From the NCBI GenBank assembly GCA_015075165.1, contig JABTUY010000004.1, positions 248,001-312,000 of the forward strand: a stretch of DNA of 64,000 nucleotides, in the 5' to 3' direction. Positions 10,905-18,660 of this stretch are shown piece by piece. The notes below the pieces were generated by a model. The model ran no database searches. It was given only the letters and a program-made list of their open reading frames with translations, and was not told where the DNA came from. Made by a program: the position numbers and the translations under genes. How positions within the stretch are numbered: position 1 is the first letter of the stretch; each line of letters opens with the position of its first letter. Source of the DNA: Ideonella sp. Its GTDB lineage: Bacteria > Pseudomonadota > Gammaproteobacteria > Burkholderiales > Burkholderiaceae_C.

Positions 10905-12011
10905 ATGGCCGCATCGAACGACAGCCCAGACGGCGCCCGGCGCTCGGTCGTCGGCCGCATGCTGCGCGAGCTGAACCACGGCAGCGTGGGCTGGGCGATC
11001 GGGCTGGCGTTCACCGTCGCGGTGGCGTTGAACCCGATCTTCGTCACGCCGTTCGCGGTGCTGCTCGGGCGCACGCTGTTCGTCGCGCTGGTGTTGGTGC
11101 TGGTGTTCCACGGCATGGCGCAGTGGCCGCAGCGCTGGCTGCCGCACTGGATGCCGCTTTGGCTGGCGCAGACGCTGGCGGTCGTGCTGGCCGCGCCGCT
11201 GGCCACCTTCGTCGTCTATCTGGTGGCCACCAGCGGCAACGTGTCGTCGTTCGTCGGCAACCCGTACCGCGTCAGCGGCTTTCTGTGGATCGCCGGCTGT
11301 GCGCTTGGCGTCGGCGTGGTGGTGGCGCTCGGCGCGCTGGTGCGCGAGCGCGATGCGCAGGCGCGTACGCAGGCGCTGCAGTTCGAGCTGGAACGTGGCC
11401 GCCTCGAGCGGCAGGCGCTCGACGCGCGGCTGGCCGTGCTGACCGCGCAGATCGAGCCGCATTTCCTGTTCAACACGCTGGCCAACGTGCAGGCGCTCGT
11501 CGAAAGCGGCTCGCCGCGCGCGGCGCCGGTGCTGAAGAGCCTGATCGCCTACCTGCGCGCGGCGATCCCGCGGCTGCAGGAAGGCGGCATGCCCGAGCTG
11601 CGCAGCGAGCTCGAGCGCGTGCGTGCCTACCTCGACCTGATGCAGCTGCGCATGCCCGACCGGCTGCAGGTGCGCATCGATGTGACCGAGCCCGCGCTGC
11701 TGGCGCTGCGCTTTCCGCCGATGGCGCTGTTGACGCTGGTGGAGAACGCGGTGCGCCATGGCATCGACCCGAGCGAGGAAGGCGGCACGATCGAGATCGG
11801 CGGCCGCTTCGATGTTGCGTCGCGCCGCGTGCGCCTGTGGGTGGCCGACACCGGCGTCGGTCTGCACGGCCCGACCACCGGCGGCACCGGGCTCGACAAC
11901 GCGCGGCAGCGGCTGCGCGGCGTGTACGGCGCCGACGCCCGCATCGAGCTCGGCGGCAACCCGCCGCAGGGCGTGCGTGCCGAGATCGAATTCACCGCAC
12001 CCGCCCCATGA
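10905..12011 (+). CDS. LytS/AlgZ-type sensor histidine kinase
   Basis: 368 residues. Four hydrophobic segments fill residues 25-155, with no large periplasmic domain. The His_kinase domain has the motif QIEPHFLFNTLANVQ (His186), typical of the LytS/YehU/AlgZ class, and a compact HATPase domain with LVENAVRHG and DTGVGL...GGTGLDNARQRL. These kinases pair with LytTR regulators, and the gene overlaps such a regulator by an ATGA junction at 12008. The signal is unknown. The start is chosen at 10905 just before MAASNDSPDG; a longer frame from 10869 is possible. Confidence 0.9.
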   Translation: MAASNDSPDGARRSVVGRMLRELNHGSVGWAIGLAFTVAVALNPIFVTPFAVLLGRTLFVALVLVLVFHGMAQWPQRWLPHWMPLWLAQTLAVVLAAPLATFVVYLVATSGNVSSFVGNPYRVSGFLWIAGCALGVGVVVALGALVRERDAQARTQALQFELERGRLERQALDARLAVLTAQIEPHFLFNTLANVQALVESGSPRAAPVLKSLIAYLRAAIPRLQEGGMPELRSELERVRAYLDLMQLRMPDRLQVRIDVTEPALLALRFPPMALLTLVENAVRHGIDPSEEGGTIEIGGRFDVASRRVRLWVADTGVGLHGPTTGGTGLDNARQRLRGVYGADARIELGGNPPQGVRAEIEFTAPAP

Positions 12012-12784
12012 TGAACGCCACCGCCCTGATCGCCGACGACGAACCGCTGCTGCGCGGGCACCTGGCCGCGCACCTGCGGCGGCAGTGGCCGCAGCTGCAG
12101 GTGGTGGCCGAGGCACGCAACGGCCGCGAGGCGGTCGAGCTGTTCGAGCAGCTGCGCCCCGACGTGGTGTTTCTCGACGTGCACATGCCCGGCTGCAACG
12201 GCGTCGACGCGGCGCGCGCGATCGGGCCGCTGGCGCAGATCGTGTTCGTCACCGCGTACGAGCAGTACGCGGTGCAGGCGTTCGAGCACGGCGCGATCGA
12301 CTACCTCGTCAAGCCGCTCGACGAGGCGCGGCTGGCCGCCACCGTGGCGCGCGTGCAGCAGCGCCTGGCCGAGCGCGCGGCGGCGCAGCACGGCGACGAG
12401 GCGCAGCTCGACGCCGCGCTGCAGCAGCTGGCGCAGCGGCTGCACCGCCACGCGGCGCCGCGGCTGCAGTGGATCCGCGCCTCGGTGGGCGCCAACGTCA
12501 AGCTGATCCCGGTCGACCAGGTGGCCTACCTGCGCTCCGACGAGAAGTACACGCTGGTGGCGTGGAGCGGCGGCGAGGCGCTGATCCGCAAGCCGATCCG
12601 CGAGCTGCTCGACGAGCTCGACCCAGAGCAGTTCGTTCAAGTGCACCGTTCGGTGATCGTCAACCTGCGCATGGTGACCCAGGTGACCCGCGGTCCCAAC
12701 GAAACCGCCGAGCTGCAACTGCGCGAGCGCAGCGAAACGCTGCCGGTCAGCCGCAGCTACCTGCATCGGTTCAGGCAGATGTAG
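12008..12784 (+). CDS. LytTR-family response regulator
   Basis: 258 residues. The receiver domain has D10/D11, phospho-acceptor D57 in VVFLDVHMPG and Lys102 in DYLVKPLDE. The LytTR DNA-binding domain occupies about 155-258 (KLIPVDQVAYLRSDEKYTLV ... FVQVHRSVIVNLRMV), with the C-terminal LPVSRSYLHRFRQM. This is the AlgR/LytR architecture. It is translationally coupled to the kinase. Genes controlled cannot be read from sequence; the adjacent downstream region is the start of a degraded island. Confidence 0.93.
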   Translation: MMNATALIADDEPLLRGHLAAHLRRQWPQLQVVAEARNGREAVELFEQLRPDVVFLDVHMPGCNGVDAARAIGPLAQIVFVTAYEQYAVQAFEHGAIDYLVKPLDEARLAATVARVQQRLAERAAAQHGDEAQLDAALQQLAQRLHRHAAPRLQWIRASVGANVKLIPVDQVAYLRSDEKYTLVAWSGGEALIRKPIRELLDELDPEQFVQVHRSVIVNLRMVTQVTRGPNETAELQLRERSETLPVSRSYLHRFRQM

Positions 12785-12979
12785 CGCGGCGTCATGGCTC
12801 GCGAGCCGTCCGCGTGAGGCCCCTCGACCGATGGGGTAGGCCAAGGCGGCTTCCGATCGACCGGCGTCCATCGCCGTGACAAGTGACCGATGGAATTTCA
12901 CGTTCGATGGATGCGGGATTCGATGCATCGGGGAAGCGAACCTAGACTGCGCGCTCCGCTCGATACCCGAGGTCTGCAG

Positions 12980-13582
12980 ATGAGATCAACCGCAAGATTG
13001 TGCGTTGCGCTCGTGAGCCTTTGGCTTGCGGGTTGTGCAGGAACGTACCTGGCCAAGCCCGCCCAGGACAAGAACCATCCGGGAAGGATCACGGCCGCAA
13101 GCGTCGTCTGGGTCGACACGTCGTCGCTTCCGATTTCCATCAGCAAATCGGCAGCCGGCTACGGATACACGCCACCGAAGCCGACAGTCACCGAGAAGGA
13201 TCGGTCGGAAGCCCGTGCGCGTGTGGCAGCCGTGCTGAGTGCGTACCGCCAGAAGGCCCCGGAGCTCCTGATGAAGGGCCTGGCCAGTGAAGGCGTGCAC
13301 CAGGGGGATGAAACCAGAATCACCGTGCGGCCGGTCTCGACGAGCATCAATGGCGACAACGGAGCCGTTCACGTTGCGGTCGAAGTCGCGGTCCGCCATG
13401 CCGACGCGTCGTCGGATTGGAAGATCGTGCCGGTGACCCAGAACATGCTCGATGGCGCGTACTGGAACGTGTTCCGCAAGCCGGGTATCGGACAGGAAGT
13501 CGACGTCGATCTCGACAAGCTGGTCGTCTCGTTCAGCGACGCCGTCGTGCGCGAGATGCGGATGGCGGGCTGGTTCCGGTAG
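12980..13582 (+). CDS. Putative lipoprotein of unknown function
   Basis: 200 residues with a lipoprotein signal peptide and lipobox LAGC at about residue 19 (LCVALVSLWLAGCAG). The mature part has no motif I recognise: an Ala/Arg-rich helix around 65-85, then mixed beta segments. Base composition is visibly lower in GC than its neighbours and rare codons (AGA, ATT, AAT) are used more often, consistent with acquisition. It has an AGG ribosome site six bases before ATG 12980. It stands alone between the LytTR regulator and the island debris. No function is assigned. Confidence 0.72.
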   Translation: MRSTARLCVALVSLWLAGCAGTYLAKPAQDKNHPGRITAASVVWVDTSSLPISISKSAAGYGYTPPKPTVTEKDRSEARARVAAVLSAYRQKAPELLMKGLASEGVHQGDETRITVRPVSTSINGDNGAVHVAVEVAVRHADASSDWKIVPVTQNMLDGAYWNVFRKPGIGQEVDVDLDKLVVSFSDAVVREMRMAGWFR

Positions 13583-14134
13583 TCCGACACCTGAGGCGCG
13601 GCAGCTGGTCAGCCCGGTCGTCGGCCTTCGTCGAAGATTCGGTCGTGCCCTTCGAGTGCACGGTGGGGCTGCGTGCCATCGCCGTGCAACCACGCCGGCG
13701 TGCGGCGCCGATGTCGTCGAGCACGGCCTCGGCGCGCCGCCCCGGGTCGATCAGGTCGAGATCGCTTATGGCGTGCTCGCGCTCGACGGACATGCGACGC
13801 GGGCCCCGAGCTGCGCCCACAGGTTGCGGCGCATGCGCAGCCGACGTCAGATGCGCGCCCATGCCGCGCGGGTCGTGCACCTCACTGCACCGCGGCAGCA
13901 GCATGGCCGGGCCGCCAGGTTTGACCATCACGCCAGCGCCACCATGGCCTTCGCCCGCTCGATGCGGCCGCGCAGCAGCTGGTGCGGCTGCTGCGCCGAC
14001 TCCTGCCGCGGCATGCGCGCGATCGCAGCCTCGAGCTCGGCGCGCGGACGTTGCGATGTCGGTGTGGAGCACGATGTGGCGTGCTCAGGGGCAGCAGGCG
14101 GCGGAGCAGGCCGAGGCCTTGCTCGCCGGCGGGC
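13583..14134. other. Gene-poor stretch with no convincing coding sequence
   Basis: About 550 bp without a frame that looks like a protein over more than 40 residues. On the minus strand two short stretches have protein-like composition: AELEAAIARMPRQESAQQPH near 13945-14035, ending in a stop at 13928, and VEREHAISDLDLIDPGRRAE near 13730-13800. They are in different frames and lack start signals. I read the region as decayed gene material of the island next to tRNA-Ser, without being able to name the parent genes. Confidence 0.5.
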
Positions 14135-15211
14135 TCTAGGACTCGGCGCCGTCGTCCTCGATCGCTGGCCAGATCTCGGCACGCGGCAGTTCGCGTTCCT
14201 GCGCCGGCGTGCGCCCCTCTGACGCCAGCCAGCGCTTCCACCAGGTGATCGCCTCGACGAGGCCGAAGTCATCGCTCTGGGGATCGAACTCGGTGATGCA
14301 GACTCCGACTCACCATCGGACGAGCGGTGCTGGCAGGTGCCCATCCGCTGCGGCTGCCCATCGCGCTCGTGCAGCGCCCGGCTCGCGGCACCATCGGATC
14401 GGCGTAGCTGGGCTCGACCCAGGCCCAGCCGGTGGGCGTGTCGGACAGGAAGACGGCAGGGCGCGGCATCCAATCCGTCGGACAGCCGCACGCTCACCAC
14501 GGCGGCGCGCCATCGAGCGGTTTCAGCTTCCAGCGGCATCGAGCTTCTTCTTGCGGGCCTGGATCGGAACGACCGTTCGACTCCGGTGTCACGCTCTTCG
14601 GCTCACGGGGGACGGAGACGATGCGCACGCAATCGTCGAAGGTGAGGTGCTTGTAGAGCGCGCCAGAGCTGGGCCCCAAACCACCAGCCGGCATTGACAC
14701 GAAGTCGCCTAGGGCCTGTTCACACTACGGATGCCAGATGCGTTGCCACCAGAATGCCCGCGAGATAGGCGCAAACCGCAGCCGGGTTGGACACCCGGCG
14801 AGGATTTGCAACGACGCGCGCGGGCATTCTGGTGGCAACCCGTTCGGGAGCGGGCCTGGCAAGCCGCATGGCGTCGTTGAACTCCTTGCTCGGGCGCCCA
14901 GCCCGAGCGGCGTCGTCCGCCTAGCCCTGCGGCTTGCCAGGCCCGCTCGCACTGGCATCCGTAGTGTGAACAGGCCCTAGGGCGCCCGCGAAACCTCGCA
15001 TGAGCTCAGGCCGCGCCAGCAGTCTCTCGGGAAAAGGCAATGCGTAGAGCGTCAGGGGCTGACCACTTCGGAAAGCGCCGTTGATCTGCATGCCGTCCCG
15101 GCCGGGCGAATATTCTTCATCCTGGTCCCAAGAGTCCCCACGCCGCTCGACCTCAAGCGGCAACTCGTCGAACAGCGCGATGCCTGGTGTTCCAAGCACC
15201 ACCGCACCCCG
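14135..15211 (-). pseudogene. Decayed gene of unknown family, interrupted by a MITE and by frameshifts
   Basis: Reading on the minus strand, an open frame begins after the HigA stop (candidate GTG at 15202) and encodes a protein-like sequence including ELPLEVERRGDSWDQDEEY and LPFPERLLARPELMRGFAGA. It is then split by the mobile element at 14713-14976 and resumes in the same frame after the element (GDFVSMPAGG, YKHLTFDDCVRIVSVP) until a stop at 14494. Two further pieces continue in other frames: VFLSDTPTGWAWVEPSYADP near 14390-14450 and FGLVEAITWWKRWLASEGRT near 14190-14280, the last ending at the TAG at 14135. At least two frameshifts are needed besides the insertion. The family is not recognised; the acidic tail and size suggest a soluble cytoplasmic protein. 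Confidence 0.62.
14713..14976. mobile_element. MITE-like element, 264 bp, perfect TIRs, CTAG target duplication
   Basis: The ends GGCCTGTTCACACTACGGAT (14713 onward) and its exact reverse complement (ending 14976) form terminal inverted repeats that match for 25 bp. Both sides are flanked by CTAG (14709-14712 and 14977-14980), and including those the match is 30 bp (14708-14737 against 14952-14981). The interior contains further nested inverted repeats (GTTGCCACCAGAATGCCCG at 14742 against CGGGCATTCTGGTGGCAAC ending 14839, and GCCTGGCAAGCCGCA at 14855 against its complement near 14929-14943) and no gene. A CTAG duplication is typical of IS5-family targets, so it is probably a non-autonomous IS5-type derivative; that origin is inferred. 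Confidence 0.85.
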
Positions 15212-15244
15212 CTTGCCTCGGAACCGCCGAGGCGCCGCGGATGT

Positions 15245-15562
15245 TCACGCTGCGGCAGGCGTCCGCAGGCGCTTGATGGCAGCGAAGCGGTCGGGCTGCT
15301 GACGTGCCTCCCAGAGGTCCAGCGCCTCCTGCATGCGCAGCCAGCTCTCCGCGCTGGTGCCGAGCAGCTTCTCCAGCCGCATCGCCATGTCGGCCGACAG
15401 TGCGCGGTGCTCGTGCAGCAGTTGCGAGACGGTCAGGCGACTCACGCCGAGGCGCTCGGCGAGCTCCACCTGGCTGATCTCCAGCGCCGGCAGCACATCC
15501 TCGCGCAGGATCGCGCCGGGGTGCGTGGGCTTGCGGCTCGGGTTGCGCAGCGACTTGGTCAT
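15245..15562 (-). CDS. higA: HigA-type antitoxin (HTH, XRE family)
   Basis: 105 residues. The N-terminal RKPTHPGAILREDVLPAL and the helix-turn-helix QVELAERLGVSRLTVSQLLH are the hallmark of the VapI/HigA antitoxin family; the C-terminal SWLRMQEALDLWEARQQ helix is also typical. It binds and neutralises the co-transcribed HigB and represses the shared promoter. It lies 19 bp downstream of higB, in the toxin-first order usual for this family. It sits in the island beside the integrase remnant and tRNA-Ser, consistent with a horizontally acquired stability module. Confidence 0.92.
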   Translation of the reverse strand: MTKSLRNPSRKPTHPGAILREDVLPALEISQVELAERLGVSRLTVSQLLHEHRALSADMAMRLEKLLGTSAESWLRMQEALDLWEARQQPDRFAAIKRLRTPAAA

Positions 15563-15581
15563 GTTGGGTGTCCTCAGTTCC

Positions 15582-15860
15582 TCAGTGATAGTCCTCGAGA
15601 TTCACGTCGATCGCGTCTTCGCCGTCGAACCCGAAGGTGATGCGCCAGTTGCCCGACACGCTCACCGCGTACTCGCCGGCCCGTTCGCCCTTGAGCGGGT
15701 GGAAGCGGTAGCCCGGGATGTCCATGTCACCAGGCTTGCCGCTGGCGTCGAGCCGGTCGAGCATGCGTTCGATGCGCGCCGCACTCCGGGCCGGAATGCC
15801 GCGGTGGTCGCCCTTCGCGAAGAAGCGCTCCAGCCCCTTGTGCTTGAACGTCCGAATCAT
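15582..15860 (-). CDS. higB: HigB-type toxin (RelE superfamily mRNA endonuclease)
   Basis: 92 residues. The sequence MIRTFKHKGLERFF, the central HRGIPARSAARIERMLDRLD helix, the YRFHPLKGERAGEYAVSV strand and the NWRITFGFDG C-terminal sheet identify the HigB/RelE-like plasmid-maintenance toxin family, which cleaves mRNA on the ribosome. An in-frame extension to 15935 would add residues unlike the family, so ATG 15860 is used although its ribosome site is weak. The gene is followed by higA. All segments of the family are present, so the toxin is probably intact. Confidence 0.9.
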   Translation of the reverse strand: MIRTFKHKGLERFFAKGDHRGIPARSAARIERMLDRLDASGKPGDMDIPGYRFHPLKGERAGEYAVSVSGNWRITFGFDGEDAIDVNLEDYH

Positions 15861-15960
15861 CGGGCGACCTGTAATGCGATGAGTAGCAGTGTATCGCTGC
15901 GCATAGCAAGGTGCAAGAGCGTCTACGCAGCGCACAATGGCACGACAGCGGAGCCGGCCG

Positions 15961-16215
15961 CATCAGGAACGCCGCCCTTGCATCGAGCAGCGCCGCGCGC
16001 TCGGCGCTGAACTGGGCTCGGTTGTATGCCGCGTTCACGCGATCAGCTTCGCGGTGCGCCAGACACGCCTCGATGACGTCCGGGCGCGCCGCTGCTGTCT
16101 CGTAGGCCCAGGTGCTGAACGTCGCGCGGCACAGGCCGTGCACCGCGGTGCGGTCGCGGACGCCGAGGCGGTCGAGCAGCACCAGCAGGCGACCCACCTC
16201 ACGACCATCGCGGAC
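15961..16215 (-). pseudogene. P4-type tyrosine integrase, C-terminal remnant
   Basis: The minus strand encodes LLDRLGVRDRTAVHG followed by LCRATFSTWAYETAAARPDV and EACLAHREADRVNAAYNRAQ, which is the C-terminal catalytic end of a P4/CP4-57-type integrase, including the final His and the AAYNRAQF segment with the active-site tyrosine. The N-terminal DNA-binding parts and the first arginine region are missing, and the normal HGFRAT box reads HGLCRAT, with one residue too many between His and Arg. It begins within 20 bp of the 3' end of tRNA-Ser, the place such integrases use as attachment site. It is a remnant and not expected to be active. Confidence 0.82.
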
Positions 16216-16233
16216 TGTCGTGGTGGATTCTCC

Positions 16234-16321
16234 TGGCGGAGAGCGTGGGATTCGAACCCACGAACGGTTTCCCGTTGCCGGTTTTCAAGACCGGTGCCTT
16301 CAACCACTCGGCCAGCTCTCC
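16234..16321 (-). tRNA. tRNA-Ser (UGA)
   Basis: On the minus strand the 88 nt fold as a class II tRNA: acceptor GGAGAGC paired with GCTCTCC, discriminator G and an encoded CCA (16234-16236), D arm, anticodon loop CTTGAAA with anticodon TGA, a long variable arm and a T arm with GGTTCGAATCC. Anticodon UGA reads UCA/UCG-type serine codons. The 3' end abuts the integrase remnant, so this gene was probably the insertion site of the neighbouring island. Confidence 0.97.
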
Positions 16322-16397
16322 CGTCGGTCGCGCGCCGATGCTAAGGCATCCGGGCTGCGAGTCGGTCTCGCATTGCTCGCCGTCGGCGGAAAGGACA

Positions 16398-16419
16398 AGG
16401 CGCCGCAGATGCGGCGCCT
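16398..16419 (-). terminator. Hairpin after the 16442 lipoprotein gene
   Basis: AGGCGCCGC (16398-16406) pairs perfectly with GCGGCGCCT (16411-16419) over a 4-nt loop. On the minus strand it lies 22 bp after the stop of the lipoprotein gene and is followed by a weak T-rich run (TGTCCTTT). It is a plausible intrinsic terminator insulating tRNA-Ser. Confidence 0.6.
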
Positions 16420-16441
16420 CTCCCAATCGTTGCGGGGGGTG

Positions 16442-17437
16442 TCAGCGCAGTTTGACGCCCACCTCGGCGTAGCCGTTGGCCGTCTCGAGCACATAGACGC
16501 CGTTGCCGGCCAGGAAGCCCTTGCCGCCGGCGTTGGTCGTGGCCATGCCCTGCCAGGGGTCGTTGGGGGTGAAGCTGCCGTTGACATTGACCGGAAAGCC
16601 GTCGAAGTGGGTGACGTTGATCGCGGTGCCGCTGGTGTTGAACACCGCCCAGTGGCCGCTGCTGCTGCCGGCGATCCAGGTGCCGTCGGTCTGCGCGATG
16701 GTCAGCGTGGCCTGCTGCGAGCCGACGACCAGGCCGAGACCGAGGCCGCCGGCACGCAGATCTTTCAGGTCGATCAGCAGCACGTTCTGTCCGCCGGAGT
16801 TGAAGCCGAGCGCCGTGCCGACGTTGGCGGTGCCCTCCATCACCCGCCACAGGCCGTTGCCAAGCGCATCGAGCGTGCCGCTGCGGCCGCCCGCGGGGCA
16901 GGCGCCGGCGCCGGGGTTGGCGTCGGGGCACGATGACCAGGTGCCGTTGGCGCCGATCACGAAGGTGCCGCTGTCGGTGGCGCAGGCGATGCCGAGGCAG
17001 CCGCGGTGCATGTAGTTGTAGGTCGCCGCCAACCCGCCGAGTGTGCTGACCGGCTGGCTCAAGCCGATGATCGGCACCGTGACCACGGCGGCACCGAAGC
17101 GCTCGCGCACCGCACCGAGCAGCAACCCGTTGGGCAGGATGACGATGCGCGCGTTCGGAATGCCCGAAGGCGAGTACGAGCCGTCGCCGTTGCGCACCAG
17201 CGTGCCCGAGCCGGTCTTGCCGGTGAGGCCGTACTGGCTCTCGGTGATCGTGTAGCTGTAGGTCAGCGCGACCGGATCGATCGTGTAGGTCAGCAACTCG
17301 CCGGCCATCGCCACCGAGGTGTACTGCGTGGCCTGGCTCGACGTGCTGCCCCCGCCGCCGCACGACGCGAGCAGCGCGCCGATGGCCAGCAAGAGCCAGG
17401 TCAGCCGGATGCGGATCGAAGTGAACAGAGTGCGCAT
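16442..17437 (-). CDS. Secreted lipoprotein of unknown function
   Basis: 331 residues with a lipoprotein signal; lipobox LLASC at about residue 26, followed by a Gly/Ser linker (GGGGSTSS) typical of Burkholderiales surface lipoproteins. The mature part is rich in Gly, Thr, Asn and beta-strand patterns, contains paired cysteines (RGCLGIACATDSG, WSSCPDANPGAGACP) that may form disulfides, and shows no catalytic motif I know. A GGAGAG ribosome site precedes ATG 17437. It is monocistronic with a hairpin after the stop. Probably an outer-membrane or periplasmic beta-rich protein. Confidence 0.8.
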   Translation of the reverse strand: MRTLFTSIRIRLTWLLLAIGALLASCGGGGSTSSQATQYTSVAMAGELLTYTIDPVALTYSYTITESQYGLTGKTGSGTLVRNGDGSYSPSGIPNARIVILPNGLLLGAVRERFGAAVVTVPIIGLSQPVSTLGGLAATYNYMHRGCLGIACATDSGTFVIGANGTWSSCPDANPGAGACPAGGRSGTLDALGNGLWRVMEGTANVGTALGFNSGGQNVLLIDLKDLRAGGLGLGLVVGSQQATLTIAQTDGTWIAGSSSGHWAVFNTSGTAINVTHFDGFPVNVNGSFTPNDPWQGMATTNAGGKGFLAGNGVYVLETANGYAEVGVKLR

Positions 17438-17660
17438 GGGAACTCTCCGGTGTTGCGAGGCAGCGTAGCACCGCGCGGGCGCCGCGCAGCCGTTCAACGC
17501 GCCGGCGCGCGGGGCGCCGACAGACATGTCACGCCGCGCACGCGCGGTCTCGATTGCAACATCCGCACACGACGTTGCGCGCCCCGGGCGCGGAGCCGGT
17601 GGCGATCGCGTCGGGGTCGGCCGGCCGTACGCTGCGCAGCCGCGGGCCTGCGGCTGTGCG

Positions 17661-18485
17661 TCAGGCGCCGGGCCTGCTCGCTTGCGCGCAGCGCACCTGA
17701 AACACCTCGCGCCGCCCGCCGTCGATGCGCGCTGCGCTGAGCGCGCCGCCCCAGACGCAGCCGGTGTCGAGCGACAGCAGGTCGGGGCGATCCAGCAGGC
17801 CCAGCGTCGACCAGTGGCCGAACGCCACCGGCACGTGCCGCGTGCGGCGCGACGCGATGTCGTACCACGGGCGGTGGCCGGGCGGTGCGGCGGCGGCGCT
17901 GTCCTTGACGGTGAAGTCCATCGTGCCGTCGTCGGTGCAGAAGCGGATGCGGGTGAGCGCGTTGACCACCGCGCGCCAGCGGTCGAGGCCCTGCAGTGCG
18001 TCGCTCCAGCGTGCCGGCTCGTTGCCGTACATGCGCGGCAGGAAGGCGGCAAGCTGCTCGCTGCGCAGCATGGCCTCCACCTCGGCCGCCAGCGCCAGCG
18101 TCTGCTCGGCGCTCCACTGCGGCGGCACGCCGGCGTGCACCAGCAACCAGCCGTGCGCGCGGTCGGCCATCTTGCAGTGGCGCAGCCAGTCGATCCAGCC
18201 GTCGCGCTCGGGGCTTTGCAGCACGTCGTGCAGCGTGTCGCCGCGGTGCGGTGGGCGCACGCCGGCGGCCACCGCGAGCAGGTGGAAGTCGTGGTTGCCG
18301 AGCAGGCAGGTGGCCGCACCGCCGAGCGCGCGCAGCCGCTCGAGCACGCCGAGGTTGTCGGGGCCGCGGTTGACGAGGTCGCCCAGCACGTGCAGCGAAT
18401 CGCGCGACGGCGAGAAGCCCGCCGCGTCGAGCAGGCGGTTCAGCGCTGCGCTGCAACCCTGCGGGTCGCCGATCAGCAGGTGCAT
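17661..18485 (-). CDS. apaH: Bis(5'-nucleosyl)-tetraphosphatase, symmetrical (ApaH)
   Basis: 274 residues of the calcineurin-like phosphoesterase fold. Motifs in order: IGDPQGC near the N-terminus (D7), GDLVNRGPD (about 35), GNHDFH (about 63), LLVHAGVPP (about 115) and the C-terminal GHW...SLDTGCVWGG. The overall order and length fit ApaH, which splits Ap4A symmetrically into two ADP and also removes Np4 caps from RNA. The start is MHLLIGD at 18485; the longer frame to 18581 lacks family similarity. It is divergent from the CorC-like gene, with 175 bp between. Confidence 0.92.
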   Translation of the reverse strand: MHLLIGDPQGCSAALNRLLDAAGFSPSRDSLHVLGDLVNRGPDNLGVLERLRALGGAATCLLGNHDFHLLAVAAGVRPPHRGDTLHDVLQSPERDGWIDWLRHCKMADRAHGWLLVHAGVPPQWSAEQTLALAAEVEAMLRSEQLAAFLPRMYGNEPARWSDALQGLDRWRAVVNALTRIRFCTDDGTMDFTVKDSAAAAPPGHRPWYDIASRRTRHVPVAFGHWSTLGLLDRPDLLSLDTGCVWGGALSAARIDGGRREVFQVRCAQASRPGA

Positions 18486-18660
18486 CGGTGCGGTCTGGGC
18501 GCAGCGCGTTGGCACCGATCGAGCGACTGCGCACGCGAGCAGCGCCGGCGCGCGCCCGGCGCCGTTCGGGCCGCCCGGCAACGGGCGCGGTGATCTCGGG
18601 GGTCCACGGCCGCGATTCTGCTACGCTGGCAGGCCCCCCCACCGCCGGGCACCGCGCTCG

